Assembly (NCBI RefSeq): GCF_900114545.1 | Contig: NZ_FOTI01000001.1 | Coordinates: forward strand, 62,001 to 126,000 | Reading direction: 5' to 3' | Origin: Halanaerobium salsuginis | GTDB lineage: Bacteria; Bacillota; Halanaerobiia; Halanaerobiales; Halanaerobiaceae | DNA: 64,000 bases | Part shown: one piece after another, positions 34,930 to 43,529 of the stretch | Layout: each line of letters opens with the position of its first letter | Position numbering within the stretch: the stretch's first letter is position 1 | The notes under the pieces: model-generated | Seen by the model: only the letters and a program-made list of their open reading frames with translations | Database searches by the model: none | What the model was told of the DNA's origin: nothing | Translations under genes and position numbers: made by a program

Positions 34930-35619
34930 ATGCTGAGCAGAGCTAAAATTTTAGCTTCAGTAATGCTACTCCTGTTGATGATTTCTTTTGTCAGTCTGGA
35001 AAAAGTAGAAGCTTTAGATATGTATGAGTTTGGGACAAGAGTGATTCGCCAGGGAGAAGAAGGAATAGATGTTGCAGTGTTACAGCATAAACTAAAAAAA
35101 ATAGGTTACTATCAGGGTCATGTTGATGGTTTGTATGGAAAAGGTACGGTAGCAGCAGTGAAAAAATTCCAGCAAGCAAATGGATTACAGGTAGATGGTG
35201 TTTTTGGGAAAAGTTCTTTCGCTGTCCTGCCTAAATTGAATGTTGAACTTGAATATAATATTTCGCGAGATGATATCTTACTGTTGGCCCGGGTAATTAA
35301 CGGTGAAGCCAGAGGAGAAGATTTTAAAGGCAAGGTTGCTGTAGGTTCCGTAATTTTAAATAGAATTAAAGATAATAAATTTCCGAACACTATTCGGGGA
35401 GTTATCTTACAAAAAGGTCAGTTTAGTAGTTTGATGGATGGTCAGGCTAATTATTATCCAGGTGAGGAAGAATTGCAGGCTGCTCGAGCGGCTTTATTGG
35501 GTTATGATCCGACTAGAGGGTCTATTTATTTTTATAATCCTGATGTAGCTACAAATACTGGTTGGGTATCTCGCCAAAGTTATGTTACTCGAATTGGCGG
35601 ACATGTATTTATGAGATAA
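34930..35619 (+). CDS. sleB: Cell wall hydrolase, SleB-like, with peptidoglycan-binding domain
   Basis: 229 residues: signal peptide (about 1-28), PG_binding_1 domain (about 38-98, with GEEGIDVAVLQHKLKKIGYY and VKKFQQANGLQVDG) and a SleB/Hydrolase_2 domain (about 115-229, with LLARVINGEARGEDFKGKVA holding the catalytic Glu, and VILNRIKDNKFPNTI). The family includes spore cortex-lytic enzymes. With no other spore gene here and a vegetative-type promoter, a general wall role is as likely. ATG with AAGGAGG. Confidence 0.9.
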   Translation: MLSRAKILASVMLLLLMISFVSLEKVEALDMYEFGTRVIRQGEEGIDVAVLQHKLKKIGYYQGHVDGLYGKGTVAAVKKFQQANGLQVDGVFGKSSFAVLPKLNVELEYNISRDDILLLARVINGEARGEDFKGKVAVGSVILNRIKDNKFPNTIRGVILQKGQFSSLMDGQANYYPGEEELQAARAALLGYDPTRGSIYFYNPDVATNTGWVSRQSYVTRIGGHVFMR

Positions 35620-35651
35620 AAAAAATAGCACCAATAAGGTGCTATTTTTTT
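35620..35651. terminator. Bidirectional terminator between sleB and abrB
   Basis: AAAAAATAGCACC (35620-35632) pairs with GGTGCTATTTTTT (35638-35650). T runs lie on both strands between convergent genes. Confidence 0.88.
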
Positions 35652-35685
35652 AGTCAATTAATATCCATTTTTTAGAATAAATGTA

Positions 35686-35943
35686 TTATTTTTTATCCTG
35701 TTGTAGTTCCTGCATATTTCCCATGCATTCACCACAGATAGTTCTACCTTTATATTCAATAGTGTCATCTGCACTACCGCAGAAAATGCAGGCTGGTTCA
35801 TATTTTTTTAAAATTATTTTTTCCTCATCAACAAATATTTCCATGGGGTCTTTTTTATTAATATTCATAGTTTTCCTCAATTCAATAGGAATTACCATTC
35901 TACCCAAATCGTCAATTTTGCGGACAATACCAGTAGATTTCAT
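35686..35943 (-). CDS. abrB: AbrB family transition-state regulator with zinc finger
   Basis: 85 residues. The N-terminal swapped-hairpin DNA-binding domain is STGIVRKIDDLGRMVIPIEL, and the C-terminal part carries CIFCGS and CGECM, a CxxC-CxxC zinc ribbon common in clostridial AbrB. These proteins bind AT-rich DNA and repress stationary-phase genes. Minus-strand ATG with AAAGGAG. Divergent from the Fur-family gene. Confidence 0.92.
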   Translation of the reverse strand: MKSTGIVRKIDDLGRMVIPIELRKTMNINKKDPMEIFVDEEKIILKKYEPACIFCGSADDTIEYKGRTICGECMGNMQELQQDKK

Positions 35944-35993
35944 GTTAATTCTCCTTTCTTAACAAATTTCGACAAAATATTCTTATTTATTAC

Positions 35994-36022
35994 ATTATAC
36001 ATTTATTCATACTCTTAGTCAA
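35994..36022 (-). promoter_or_regulatory. Promoter of abrB
   Basis: On the minus strand TTGACT (36022-36017), a 17-bp spacer and TATAAT (35999-35994). Confidence 0.8.
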
Positions 36023-36144
36023 TAGTAAAAAGTTATTTTTCGAAGTAAAATATGGTATTTAAAAACAATAATTCGAAAAAATTATTAATTTTTTTGAAAA
36101 TCTATGATAAAATAAGATTAGTCTTCAATAAAGAGGTGTTGTTA

Positions 36145-36585
36145 ATGGAAAACTTAAGAGAAAAATTTAAGTTGAGATTGGCTGAGAACAACTATAAACT
36201 AACTAGACAGCGAGAAATAATTCTAGAAACTATTCTGGAAAATAAGCAGTGGCACTTTACTGCAGAGGAATTATTTTCTGAAGTTAGAAAAAAAGAAAAA
36301 GAGATCGGTATGGCAACTATTTATAGAACTTTAGAATTAATGAGTAAGCTTGATATTCTTAATGTACTGGAATTTAATGATGATTCCCGGAAATATGAGT
36401 TATATCTTAAAGAATCTCACCATCACCATTTGATCTGCAAAAATTGCGGTAAATTGATTGAATTTAACGATCAAGATATAGATTATTTTGAGAGTGAGTT
36501 AGAAGAAAAATATAATTTTAAAATAACAGAACATAAACTGCGGTTTTATGGCTATTGTGAAAAATGCAGTCAGGAAATTAATTGA
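36145..36585 (+). CDS. Fur family metalloregulator
   Basis: About 146 residues. Winged helix with NYKLTRQREIILETIL and GMATIYRTLELMSKL; metal sites with ESHHHHLICKNCGKLIEF and YGYCEKCSQ (two CxxC pairs, structural zinc). It could be Fur, PerR or Zur; the sequence does not settle which. The frame is open back to 36052, but ATG 36145 after GAGGTG gives the normal N-terminus. The upstream gap to abrB holds two TTCGAA sites (36040-36045, 36073-36078) of unknown meaning. Confidence 0.88.
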   Translation: MENLREKFKLRLAENNYKLTRQREIILETILENKQWHFTAEELFSEVRKKEKEIGMATIYRTLELMSKLDILNVLEFNDDSRKYELYLKESHHHHLICKNCGKLIEFNDQDIDYFESELEEKYNFKITEHKLRFYGYCEKCSQEIN

Positions 36586-36644
36586 ATAACAAGGATTTTT
36601 AACTCGGAGGGAGAATACTATAAAGTAAGAGAGGTAGGTTGAAT

Positions 36645-37337
36645 ATGGAAGAAACCAAACAATGTTTAAAAGACTTAACTGTATTCCAGAACCTGGATCA
36701 CGAAGAATTAGAAATGTTTTGTCAGAACTCTTATGCCAGGATATATGAAAAAGAAGAAGTTATATTTTTTGAAAATGACAGTGTAAAAAAACTTTATTTA
36801 CTTGTTAAAGGTAAAGTTAAATTATCTATGCTTTCGGCAGAAGGAAAAGAAAAAGTCTTAACTATTTTGCAGGAAGGAGATATTTTTGGTGAGCTTTCTT
36901 TATTTGATGAAGATCCTCATCCTTTAACTGCTGAAGTTATGGAAACAGCAAGATTGTTAGTTATTCCCTGGCATGAATTAGAAAAGATGATTATCCAGAA
37001 GCCGAGTCTAGCAATTAAAATTATTGAAGCTCTAGCTAAAAAAACCAGACTTTTAACCAGTCAAGTTCGCGAGTTGGTTTTTCAGGATGCGGCAGGACGA
37101 CTGGCTAGCTTATTATCCAGGTTAGCTGAAGATTTTGGAAGAAAAATAGAGGATGGAACTGTAATTGATTTGGTTTTAACTCATCAGGAAATTGCGAATT
37201 TAATTGGCTCCTCCCGAGTGACAGTAACTAAATTGATTAATCGTTTTATTGATGAAGGTTTAATGACAATTAAAAAACGTAAAATTATTATTTTAGATTT
37301 TGAATCACTGGGCGAAAGACTGCAGACTGTCTTTTAA
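36645..37337 (+). CDS. Crp/Fnr family transcriptional regulator
   Basis: About 230 residues: cyclic-nucleotide-binding-like beta roll (about 15-125, with GEEDIFGELSLFDEDPHPLTA-type segment here EGDIFGELSLFDEDP), a long dimer helix, and a C-terminal HTH with LTHQEIANLIGSSRVTVTKL. The N-terminus lacks the Fe-S Cys cluster of Fnr, so oxygen sensing of that kind is unlikely. ATG 36645 is chosen; TTG 36639 is possible. A terminator follows. Confidence 0.9.
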   Translation: MEETKQCLKDLTVFQNLDHEELEMFCQNSYARIYEKEEVIFFENDSVKKLYLLVKGKVKLSMLSAEGKEKVLTILQEGDIFGELSLFDEDPHPLTAEVMETARLLVIPWHELEKMIIQKPSLAIKIIEALAKKTRLLTSQVRELVFQDAAGRLASLLSRLAEDFGRKIEDGTVIDLVLTHQEIANLIGSSRVTVTKLINRFIDEGLMTIKKRKIIILDFESLGERLQTVF

Positions 37338-37378
37338 AAGGAGATTCAATTATTTAAAGATAAATTTTACATAAATAT

Positions 37379-37404
37379 ACACGCTGGTTTTACCGGCGTG
37401 TTTT
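37379..37404 (+). terminator. Terminator of the crp-like gene
   Basis: ACACGC (37379-37384) pairs with GCGTGT (37396-37401), extended by an inner GG/CC pair and followed by TTT. Confidence 0.75.
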
Positions 37405-37443
37405 AGTTTTTATTATTTTGTAATTTACTGGAGGTAAATAAAG

Positions 37444-38331
37444 ATGAGTATTTTTGTACCTGACACTGAAACAAAACTATATGGTTTATTAGGAAAAACA
37501 CTGGGGCATTCAATTTCTCCTGTCCTGCATAACCAGGCCTTTCATGATTTAAAACTTAATGCACTTTATTTAATGCTGGAAACTGGCGAGCAGGATTTAG
37601 GTGAGTATGTGCAATCTTTAAAAAATATTGGTTTCTTAGGCTGGAATGTTACTATTCCACATAAAGAGACTATTATCCCTTATTTAAGTGGACTTTCTTC
37701 TTTAGCACGGGATGCAGGAGCTGTTAATACTGTTTTAAATAGAAGAGGCCGTTTAACTGGTTATAATACAGATGTGATTGGTTTTCAGCGTCAGGTAGAA
37801 GAGACTGGCTTTATAGTAAAAGATAAGCAGGCTGTTGTGTTGGGAGCTGGCGGTTCAGCCCGGGCAGTTATTGCTGCTCTAATTCAACTTGATCTGGCTA
37901 AAATAACTGTAGTTAATCGTACATTAGCTCATGCAGAAGAAGTAATAACTATTTTTCAGGAAAAAGCTCCAGCTGTTGAATTTGAATTCTGCGAATTAGA
38001 AGAAGAAAAATATGCGGCTTACATAAAAGATGCAGATTTAATTATTAATACAACTCCAGTAGGAATGTATCATGCTCAGGCTGAAACCAAGCTAGTTATT
38101 AACCCTGAATATTTTCATGATCAGCAGCTGGTACTTGATTTAATCTATAATCCTTTACCAACTGAGCTTCTCAAAGCAGCTCAGGCCAAAGGAGCACAAA
38201 TTGGTAATGGTTTACCGACTCTTATCTATCAAGCAGAAGCTTCTTTTAAACTCTGGACTAAGAAAATGCCTGATCGTAGTAATTGGCTTAAGCTTGGTCA
38301 AAAAGCAGTTGCAGAGATTAATCAGCAGTAA
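37444..38331 (+). CDS. aroE: Shikimate dehydrogenase
   Basis: 295 residues, NADP-dependent reduction of 3-dehydroshikimate in aromatic amino-acid synthesis. Features: LGHSISPVLHNQAF (substrate site Ser pair), NVTIPHKE with catalytic Lys, NTDVIGF, nucleotide motif VLGAGGSARAV, NRT after it, and GNGLPTLIYQAEASFKLW at the C-terminus. ATG with GGAGG. It stands alone without other aro genes. Confidence 0.95.
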   Translation: MSIFVPDTETKLYGLLGKTLGHSISPVLHNQAFHDLKLNALYLMLETGEQDLGEYVQSLKNIGFLGWNVTIPHKETIIPYLSGLSSLARDAGAVNTVLNRRGRLTGYNTDVIGFQRQVEETGFIVKDKQAVVLGAGGSARAVIAALIQLDLAKITVVNRTLAHAEEVITIFQEKAPAVEFEFCELEEEKYAAYIKDADLIINTTPVGMYHAQAETKLVINPEYFHDQQLVLDLIYNPLPTELLKAAQAKGAQIGNGLPTLIYQAEASFKLWTKKMPDRSNWLKLGQKAVAEINQQ

Positions 38332-38398
38332 AAATATTGTTATTTAGCTGCTCAATTTATTTGCCTGACATTAATTTTTTGATTATTAAATTTTTCAC

Positions 38399-38427
38399 TG
38401 TACATTAAAAATAAATTAAGGTATAAT
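38399..38427 (+). promoter_or_regulatory. Probable promoter of the pil operon
   Basis: TGTACA (38399-38404), a 17-bp spacer and TATAAT (38422-38427), about 75 bp before the riboswitch aptamer. The -35 is weak. Confidence 0.55.
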
Positions 38428-38499
38428 TGGATTAGATTTTATAACTCAGGCTATTCTGGGTTTTAATCAACAATTTTAATTAAAAAGATAATATTTTAT

Positions 38500-38615
38500 A
38501 AAAAGCAAAATAATTGAAAAATTATTACGCAAAGAGATAAGTCTAAGGAAGTAATTCTATGATTGTTATTTCTGCCTCAGGTCAAATTGCCAGTGATATA
38601 ATTATGGCAATTTTT
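38500..38615 (+). promoter_or_regulatory. c-di-GMP-I (GEMM) riboswitch with terminator
   Basis: The aptamer shows the GEMM-I plan. GCAA (38505-38508) begins P1. A hairpin AATAATT-GAAA-AATTATT (38509-38526) carries the conserved GAAA tetraloop. ACGCAAAG (38527-38534) follows. A helix pairs AGAGATAA (38533-38540) with TTATTTCT (38566-38573). Inside it TCTAAG and TATGA resemble the 11-nt tetraloop receptor. P1 closes with TTGC (38587-38590). The terminator AAATTGCCA (38584-38592) with TGGCAATTT (38605-38613) and a T run uses the same TTGC, so the closed aptamer should block termination: an ON switch for pilB and the genes after it. Basis: motif match by eye. Confidence 0.85.
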
Positions 38616-38675
38616 CTTTTATAAAATTATAGATAAATAATTATTAAATAAAGATTTGTTAAAGGTGGTGATTTT

Positions 38676-40379
38676 TTGGCTCCAAAAAAGCGTAAAAGAT
38701 TAGGGGAATTACTGGTTGATCATCAATATATTACTAAAAAACAGCTTACAGATGCTTTAAATGTCAGCCAAAAGAGCAGTAAAAAGTTAGGAGAGATACT
38801 GGTTGAACTTGGCTATGTTAAAGAAAGAGATTTAATTGAAGTTTTAGAGTTTCAACGGGGAATTCCCCATGCTGATTTAGATAAATATTTTTATGATCCC
38901 AGCTTATCAGATACAATTCCTGAAAATATTGCTCGCCGTTATTTAGCCTTTCCACTTGAAAAAAATGAAGATGGCCAGTTAAAAGTTGTTATGGCTGATC
39001 CGACTGATATTGTTGCAATTGATGATCTAGAAATGCTGACCAATTATCAAATTAAGCCCCTCTATGGAGCACCAACTAAGATTAGAAAAGCACTTGATAA
39101 TTTGTATGGTAGTGATAATCTGGATGTAGCTGATATTTTTGACGATTTAAAGTTAAATGAACTTGAGCTTAATGCTGATAATCAAAAAAGTGAAGCTGAG
39201 CTTCAGGAAGAAGAATTACGAGAAATGCTCGATGAAGCGCCAATTATTAAGCTTGCTAACTATATAATCAGCAATGCTTACCATAAAAAGGCCAGTGATA
39301 TTCATATAGAACCAGAAGAAAATTCAATTAGAATTCGTTATCGAATTGATGGTGTTCTGCAGACAGAAATGCGTGCACCTAAAAACTCCCACCGGGCACT
39401 AGTTTCGCGGATAAAAATAATAGCTGATCTTGATATTACAGAAAGTAGAGTACCTCAGGATGGTAGGATCAAGATGGTTTTTCAGGGAGAAAAACTTGAT
39501 CTTAGAGTATCAACTCTACCGACTATTAGGGGAGAAAAGGTCGTAATTAGACTCTTAACTCAAGATACCAATCTATTGGAATTAAACAATCTTGGTCTGT
39601 CAGCTGAAAATGAAACTAAATTTGAGAATTTAATTAAAAAAAGTAATGGAATTGTTTTATTAACTGGACCGACTGGCAGTGGTAAAACAACAACTCTTTT
39701 TGCTGCTTTAAATAAACTTAATCGAGCAGAAGTTAATTTGATTACAATTGAAGATCCAGTTGAGTATCAATTAGATGGAGTTTATCAGGTTCAGGCTCAG
39801 CCAAAAGCAGGCTTAACTTTTGCGCGGACATTACGTTCTATTCTGCGTCAGGATCCAGATATTATTATGGTAGGAGAAATGCGAGATGAAGAAACAGCCG
39901 AAATAGCTGTGCGGGCAGCCTTAACAGGTCATTTAGTTTTTAGTACTCTGCATACTAATGATGCAGTTTCTTCGCTAACTAGATTAATTGATATGGGTCT
40001 GGCTCCTTATCTAGTAGCAGCCGCGATTAATGGTGTTGTTGCTCAACGTTTATTGCGTAAATTATGTCCTCACTGTAAAGAGAAACGAGACCTATCACCA
40101 GAAGATAATTATTATTCTGGAGCTAAAGATCTTCAAGCAGCTTATTTTGCAGTTGGCTGTCCTGATTGTAATAATACTGGTTATCAGGGGCGAATTGCTA
40201 TTCAGGAAATATTTGTACTAGATAATAAGATTAAAGAAATGATTGTTAATAATCAAAGCAAAGAACAAATCGAAGCCTATGCACGCCAGCAGGGTATGTT
40301 ATCTTTAAAAGAAGATGGCTTAAAAAAAGTTGCCAGTGGAGAAACTGATCTGGCAGAATTGCAGAGAATAATTTTTTAA
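38676..40379 (+). CDS. pilB: Type IV pilus assembly ATPase PilB
   Basis: 567 residues, cytoplasmic hexameric motor for pilus extension. An N-terminal MshEN/T2SSE_N region (about 1-150, with KRLGELLVDHQYI and LGEILVELGYV) binds c-di-GMP in some homologues. The ATPase domain has Walker A GPTGSGKTTTL, ITIEDPVEYQL (Asp box), ILRQDPDIIMVGEMRD (Walker B), HTND (His box) and a tetracysteine zinc site CPHC...CPDC. TTG start after AAAGGTGG. First gene after the riboswitch. Confidence 0.95.
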   Translation: MAPKKRKRLGELLVDHQYITKKQLTDALNVSQKSSKKLGEILVELGYVKERDLIEVLEFQRGIPHADLDKYFYDPSLSDTIPENIARRYLAFPLEKNEDGQLKVVMADPTDIVAIDDLEMLTNYQIKPLYGAPTKIRKALDNLYGSDNLDVADIFDDLKLNELELNADNQKSEAELQEEELREMLDEAPIIKLANYIISNAYHKKASDIHIEPEENSIRIRYRIDGVLQTEMRAPKNSHRALVSRIKIIADLDITESRVPQDGRIKMVFQGEKLDLRVSTLPTIRGEKVVIRLLTQDTNLLELNNLGLSAENETKFENLIKKSNGIVLLTGPTGSGKTTTLFAALNKLNRAEVNLITIEDPVEYQLDGVYQVQAQPKAGLTFARTLRSILRQDPDIIMVGEMRDEETAEIAVRAALTGHLVFSTLHTNDAVSSLTRLIDMGLAPYLVAAAINGVVAQRLLRKLCPHCKEKRDLSPEDNYYSGAKDLQAAYFAVGCPDCNNTGYQGRIAIQEIFVLDNKIKEMIVNNQSKEQIEAYARQQGMLSLKEDGLKKVASGETDLAELQRIIF

Positions 40380-40405
40380 AAACTGTCAGGTTAGGAGTGA
40401 TAAAT

Positions 40406-41467
40406 TTGGATTTTGCTGAATTACTAAAAATAGTTTCAAATGATGATCAGATTTCTGATCTACATTTAACTGTATTTTCTCCTCCTTATATCCGGGTTAA
40501 TGGAGATTTACAGCCTTATCTTAAATATAAGGAGAAGTTAACACCGGAAGATACAGAACGTCTGGCCCGGGAAATGATGACTGAAAGGCAGTATAAAGAG
40601 TTTAATGAGCTGGGAGAGATTGATTTTTCTTATCGTCTGCCAGGAATTTCCCGTTTCCGGGTTAATGCCTATCATCAGCGAGGAAGTGTCGGGATTGCCC
40701 TCCGGATAATTCCGAATCAGGTGCCAACTATCGAGCAGATGGGACTGCCAGATGTTTTAAAAAGTCTTGCTATGCAAAGAATGGGGTTAATTTTAAGTAC
40801 AGGACCAACAGGTAGTGGGAAGTCAACTACACAGGCTGCAATTATTAATGAAATTAATCAGCATAAAAAATCGCATATTTTGACTTTAGAAGATCCAATT
40901 GAGTATCTGCATAAGCATAATAAAAGTCTAGTTCATCAGCGAGAAATTGGCAGTGATACCAGTAACTTTAAGCGTGGCTTACGGGCCTGCTTAAGGCAGG
41001 ATCCTGATGTTATTTTAGTAGGTGAAATGCGTGATTTAGAAACAATTAAAATAGCTCTGGAAGCAGCTGAAACAGGTCACTTAGTACTGGCAACTCTGCA
41101 TACTAATAGTGCACCAGCAACTATAGACAGGATTATTGATGCTTTTCCTGCTGGTCAGCAGGAACAGATTAAGATTCAACTTGCTTCCGTACTCAGTGCA
41201 ATTATTGCACAGCAGTTAATTTCTAAAGCTGATAATAGCGGTCGTATTGCCGCCTTTGAAATAATGATTGCAACTTCAGCAATTAGAAATATCATCCGGG
41301 AAGGTAAGACAAATCAAATTTATTCAGCAATTCAGACTGGTGGCCGTTATAATATGATTACTATGGATAGCTATCTGCTTAATCTTTATAATGCTGGCCA
41401 GGTTAGTAAAAAAGAGGTTCTTCATCATTGTAATGATGTTAAATATGTTCAGGATAAATTGCGCTAG
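40406..41467 (+). CDS. pilT: Type IV pilus retraction ATPase PilT
   Basis: About 353 residues. N-terminal PAS-like domain with SDLHLTVFSPPYIRVNGDLQ, Walker A GPTGSGKSTT, LTLEDPIEYLH, LRQDPDVILVGEMRDLETI (Walker B) and AIIAQQLI. The retraction-specific AIRNLIRE-type motif is present as AIRNIIREGKTNQI. TTG 40406 is preferred because AGGAGTG ends 6 nt before it; GTG 40397 overlaps that site. Its presence predicts retractile, twitching-competent pili. Confidence 0.95.
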   Translation: MDFAELLKIVSNDDQISDLHLTVFSPPYIRVNGDLQPYLKYKEKLTPEDTERLAREMMTERQYKEFNELGEIDFSYRLPGISRFRVNAYHQRGSVGIALRIIPNQVPTIEQMGLPDVLKSLAMQRMGLILSTGPTGSGKSTTQAAIINEINQHKKSHILTLEDPIEYLHKHNKSLVHQREIGSDTSNFKRGLRACLRQDPDVILVGEMRDLETIKIALEAAETGHLVLATLHTNSAPATIDRIIDAFPAGQQEQIKIQLASVLSAIIAQQLISKADNSGRIAAFEIMIATSAIRNIIREGKTNQIYSAIQTGGRYNMITMDSYLLNLYNAGQVSKKEVLHHCNDVKYVQDKLR

Positions 41468-41478
41468 GGAGGTGCAGT

Positions 41479-42726
41479 ATGGCAACCACTTTTTTTTATA
41501 AGGCCCGGGGCAGTGCAGGCCAAATTTTAGAAGGGATGATAGAGGCAGGTAGTAGAGAAGAAGTAGCTGGTCAGTTGCGTGATAAAAATCTTTATGCAAT
41601 TAAAATTGAAGCTCAAGATCAGGCAGCAGCTAGTGCAGCTGGAAAAACCAGTCTACTCAATTTTGATTTAGCTGAATTATCATTATTTGCTAAAGGCTAT
41701 AAAATTGCTGAATTAGCTAATTTTGCCCAGCGGCTGTCAGTCTTGATTGCAGCAGGAATTCCTCTGGTTAGATCAATTAATATTATTAAAAAACAGTCAA
41801 ATGTTAAGCATGAACAGCAGATGTTAACTGAAGTACTGACAGATATTGAAGCAGGAGCAACTCTTTCTAACACATTACAGAAATTTCCCCGTTATTTTCC
41901 CACTTTATTTGTGCAGTTGATTAAGGCAGGTGAAACTGGTGGTGTTCTCGATAGTGTATTGGCTGAGTTAGTCGAATATTATCGTAATCGAGATCGGATT
42001 AATAAAGAAGTTAAGTCAGCTCTTTATTATCCAGTTGTAATTGTAATTGTAGCAATTGCAGCAGTTTTTATCTTGATGGGCTTTGTTTTACCAAATATCT
42101 TAAATATGCTGCTCAGTTTTGGGGGTGAAATTCCACTGCCAACTAAAATTTTGATGGCAGTCAGTAATTTTATTGCTGGCTATTGGTGGCTTATTTTATT
42201 AACAGTGATTGGGGCCGGAATTTTAATCAGGAATTATTTCAAATCACCAGTTGGGAAACATTTTCGTGATCAAGTTTTGCTTAAAATACCTGTTCTAGGT
42301 GATTTAATTCGTAAAGTAGCAGTGTCACGTTTTGCCAGCACTCTATCTCTGCTGCTGCAGAGTGGGGTTAATATTGTAAATGCTTTACCAGTGGTAGAAG
42401 AGGTAGTAGGTAATGAAGTTTTTGCAGATGTTTTATTGGAAACTAGATTAAGAATTAGAGAAGGGACAACTTTATCTGAACCAATTCAGAAAAGTGGCGA
42501 ATTTCCTCCTATGGTAGTTCAGATGCTAAAAGTAGGGGAAGAAAGTGGTAATATTGAAGATATGCTTAACAAGGTTTCTGATTACTATGATTTAGAGGTT
42601 GCTAATGCAATTGAAGGTAGTATTTCTTTAATTGAACCAGCAATGATTATTATTTTAGCAGTGATTGTAGGAGGAATAGTTGCCGCAACTATTTTACCTT
42701 TATTTGCTGTTTATCAGAGTATTTAA
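41479..42726 (+). CDS. pilC: Type IV pilus inner-membrane platform protein PilC
   Basis: 415 residues with two GspF domains (about 75-200 and 280-405), each starting as a cytoplasmic helical bundle, and three membrane spans (about 180-205, 230-250, 385-408). Family marks include LSVLIAAGIPLVRSI, IKAGETGGVLDSVL and KVGEESGNIEDML. It couples the motors to pilin assembly. ATG start with GGGAGGTG. A short N-terminal FYKARGSAGQILEGMIEAGS is the usual PilC head. Confidence 0.95.
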   Translation: MATTFFYKARGSAGQILEGMIEAGSREEVAGQLRDKNLYAIKIEAQDQAAASAAGKTSLLNFDLAELSLFAKGYKIAELANFAQRLSVLIAAGIPLVRSINIIKKQSNVKHEQQMLTEVLTDIEAGATLSNTLQKFPRYFPTLFVQLIKAGETGGVLDSVLAELVEYYRNRDRINKEVKSALYYPVVIVIVAIAAVFILMGFVLPNILNMLLSFGGEIPLPTKILMAVSNFIAGYWWLILLTVIGAGILIRNYFKSPVGKHFRDQVLLKIPVLGDLIRKVAVSRFASTLSLLLQSGVNIVNALPVVEEVVGNEVFADVLLETRLRIREGTTLSEPIQKSGEFPPMVVQMLKVGEESGNIEDMLNKVSDYYDLEVANAIEGSISLIEPAMIIILAVIVGGIVAATILPLFAVYQSI

Positions 42727-42814
42727 TTAACTAAATTTAAAATAATTTTAAATTAATGATGGTAAAAGTTTTAATCTTATGATAAAATATGATAAATAAT
42801 ATATATTTAGAAAT

Positions 42815-42912
42815 TGGAGGCTGAGATTGTCGGTTGTTTTTACTGGGTACCCTTTGTACCGACAGGAGCCATTGGTACAACCGACCAGAATTAATTTTGG
42901 TCGGTTTTTTTA
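42815..42912 (+). promoter_or_regulatory. Switch-like structured leader with terminator before the major pilin
   Basis: Four segments can pair in two ways. TGTCGGT (42828-42834) pairs with ACCGACA (42858-42864), extended by GGCT/AGCC (42819-42822, 42867-42870). Alternatively GTCGGTTGT (42829-42837) pairs with ACAACCGAC (42877-42885). The latter excludes the terminator AACCGACCA (42879-42887) with TGGTCGGTT (42898-42906) and its T run. GGTAC (42874-42878) can pair with GTACC (42847-42851), as a pseudoknot in the first fold. The order CGGTT, TGGGTACC, GGTACAACCGACC recalls the c-di-GMP-II core, but its P1 and P3 are not evident. Confidence 0.65.
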
Positions 42913-42990
42913 TTTTAAATTTATTTTGAGGAGGTGGTCAGCACCTTGTAGGGGAGAATTTTATTTGTTTTAGTACAATTTTAAACAAAA

Positions 42991-43009
42991 GAGCTGTCTT
43001 TAACAGCTC
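42991..43009. other. Hairpin in the pilin leader
   Basis: GAGCTGT (42991-42997) pairs with ACAGCTC (43003-43009) across CTTTA, in the 195-nt stretch between the switch terminator and the pilin gene. No T run follows on the + strand. An AGGTG/CACCT hairpin also lies near 42931-42945. They may stabilise or process the pilin mRNA. Nothing else was recognised in this gap. Confidence 0.45.
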
Positions 43010-43106
43010 AAAAATATTTTCACCTGGCTTTGATAAATATTTCTTAGAGTAGAGTTAGCAATTAGCTTAAATAATTTATCAGGCCAAAAACTTAAGGAGG
43101 AAAAAA

Positions 43107-43529
43107 ATGAAAAATATCAGAAAAGTATTTAAAAGAAATGAAGGTTTTACATTAATCGAATTATTAATTGTAATTGTTATTTTAGGTATCCTGGCAGCAA
43201 TTGCTGTACCTAACCTGGCTGGTTTAACTGACACAGCAGACAAAGCAGCTGTTCAGGCTAATATGCGGACTCTAATGACAGAGATTGAAGCTTTTAAGGC
43301 TCAGCACCCTAATTCAACTATAACAGTATCTACAACTGATGGTTTAGATATTTCATTTACTAATGCTGGTGGGGATACTTTTGATAGTAGTGCCGTCACT
43401 TCTTTGAATGATCAAAATGTGACTTTAACTACTCCGGAAAATGCTGATGCTGACTATAGTATTAAAGCGAGTATTGATAATTGGAGCGTTACAATAACTG
43501 ATAGTGGAATCACTACCAGTGGTGAATAA
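43107..43529 (+). CDS. pilA: Type IV pilin (major pilin candidate)
   Basis: 140-residue prepilin with a short basic leader (NIRKVFKRNEG) cleaved by PilD before FTLIELLIVIVILGIL. Glu5 of the mature protein is present, needed for assembly. The hydrophobic helix is followed by a small, Thr/Asp-rich globular domain. No Cys pair is visible. A strong AAGGAGG site and a dedicated structured leader suggest high expression, hence the major pilin call. Confidence 0.92.
   Translation: MKNIRKVFKRNEGFTLIELLIVIVILGILAAIAVPNLAGLTDTADKAAVQANMRTLMTEIEAFKAQHPNSTITVSTTDGLDISFTNAGGDTFDSSAVTSLNDQNVTLTTPENADADYSIKASIDNWSVTITDSGITTSGE

Noticed and set aside
35681-35962. A + strand 93-codon frame opposite abrB
   Set aside because: abrB on the minus strand has a clear family match, ribosome site and promoter; the other frame is its shadow.
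38559-38624. A 21-codon reading frame with a plausible ribosome site just before pilB, possibly a leader peptide
   Set aside because: Its ATG is the conserved AUGA segment of the GEMM aptamer, and its end overlaps the riboswitch terminator stem, so RNA structure explains the sequence better.
42819-42866. TPP riboswitch (CTGAGAT and ACCCTTTGTACC resemble thi-box segments)
   Set aside because: The 5' GGGGTGC and 3' GCGTAGGGA parts are absent, the pairing pattern is different and the neighbour is a pilin gene with no link to thiamine.
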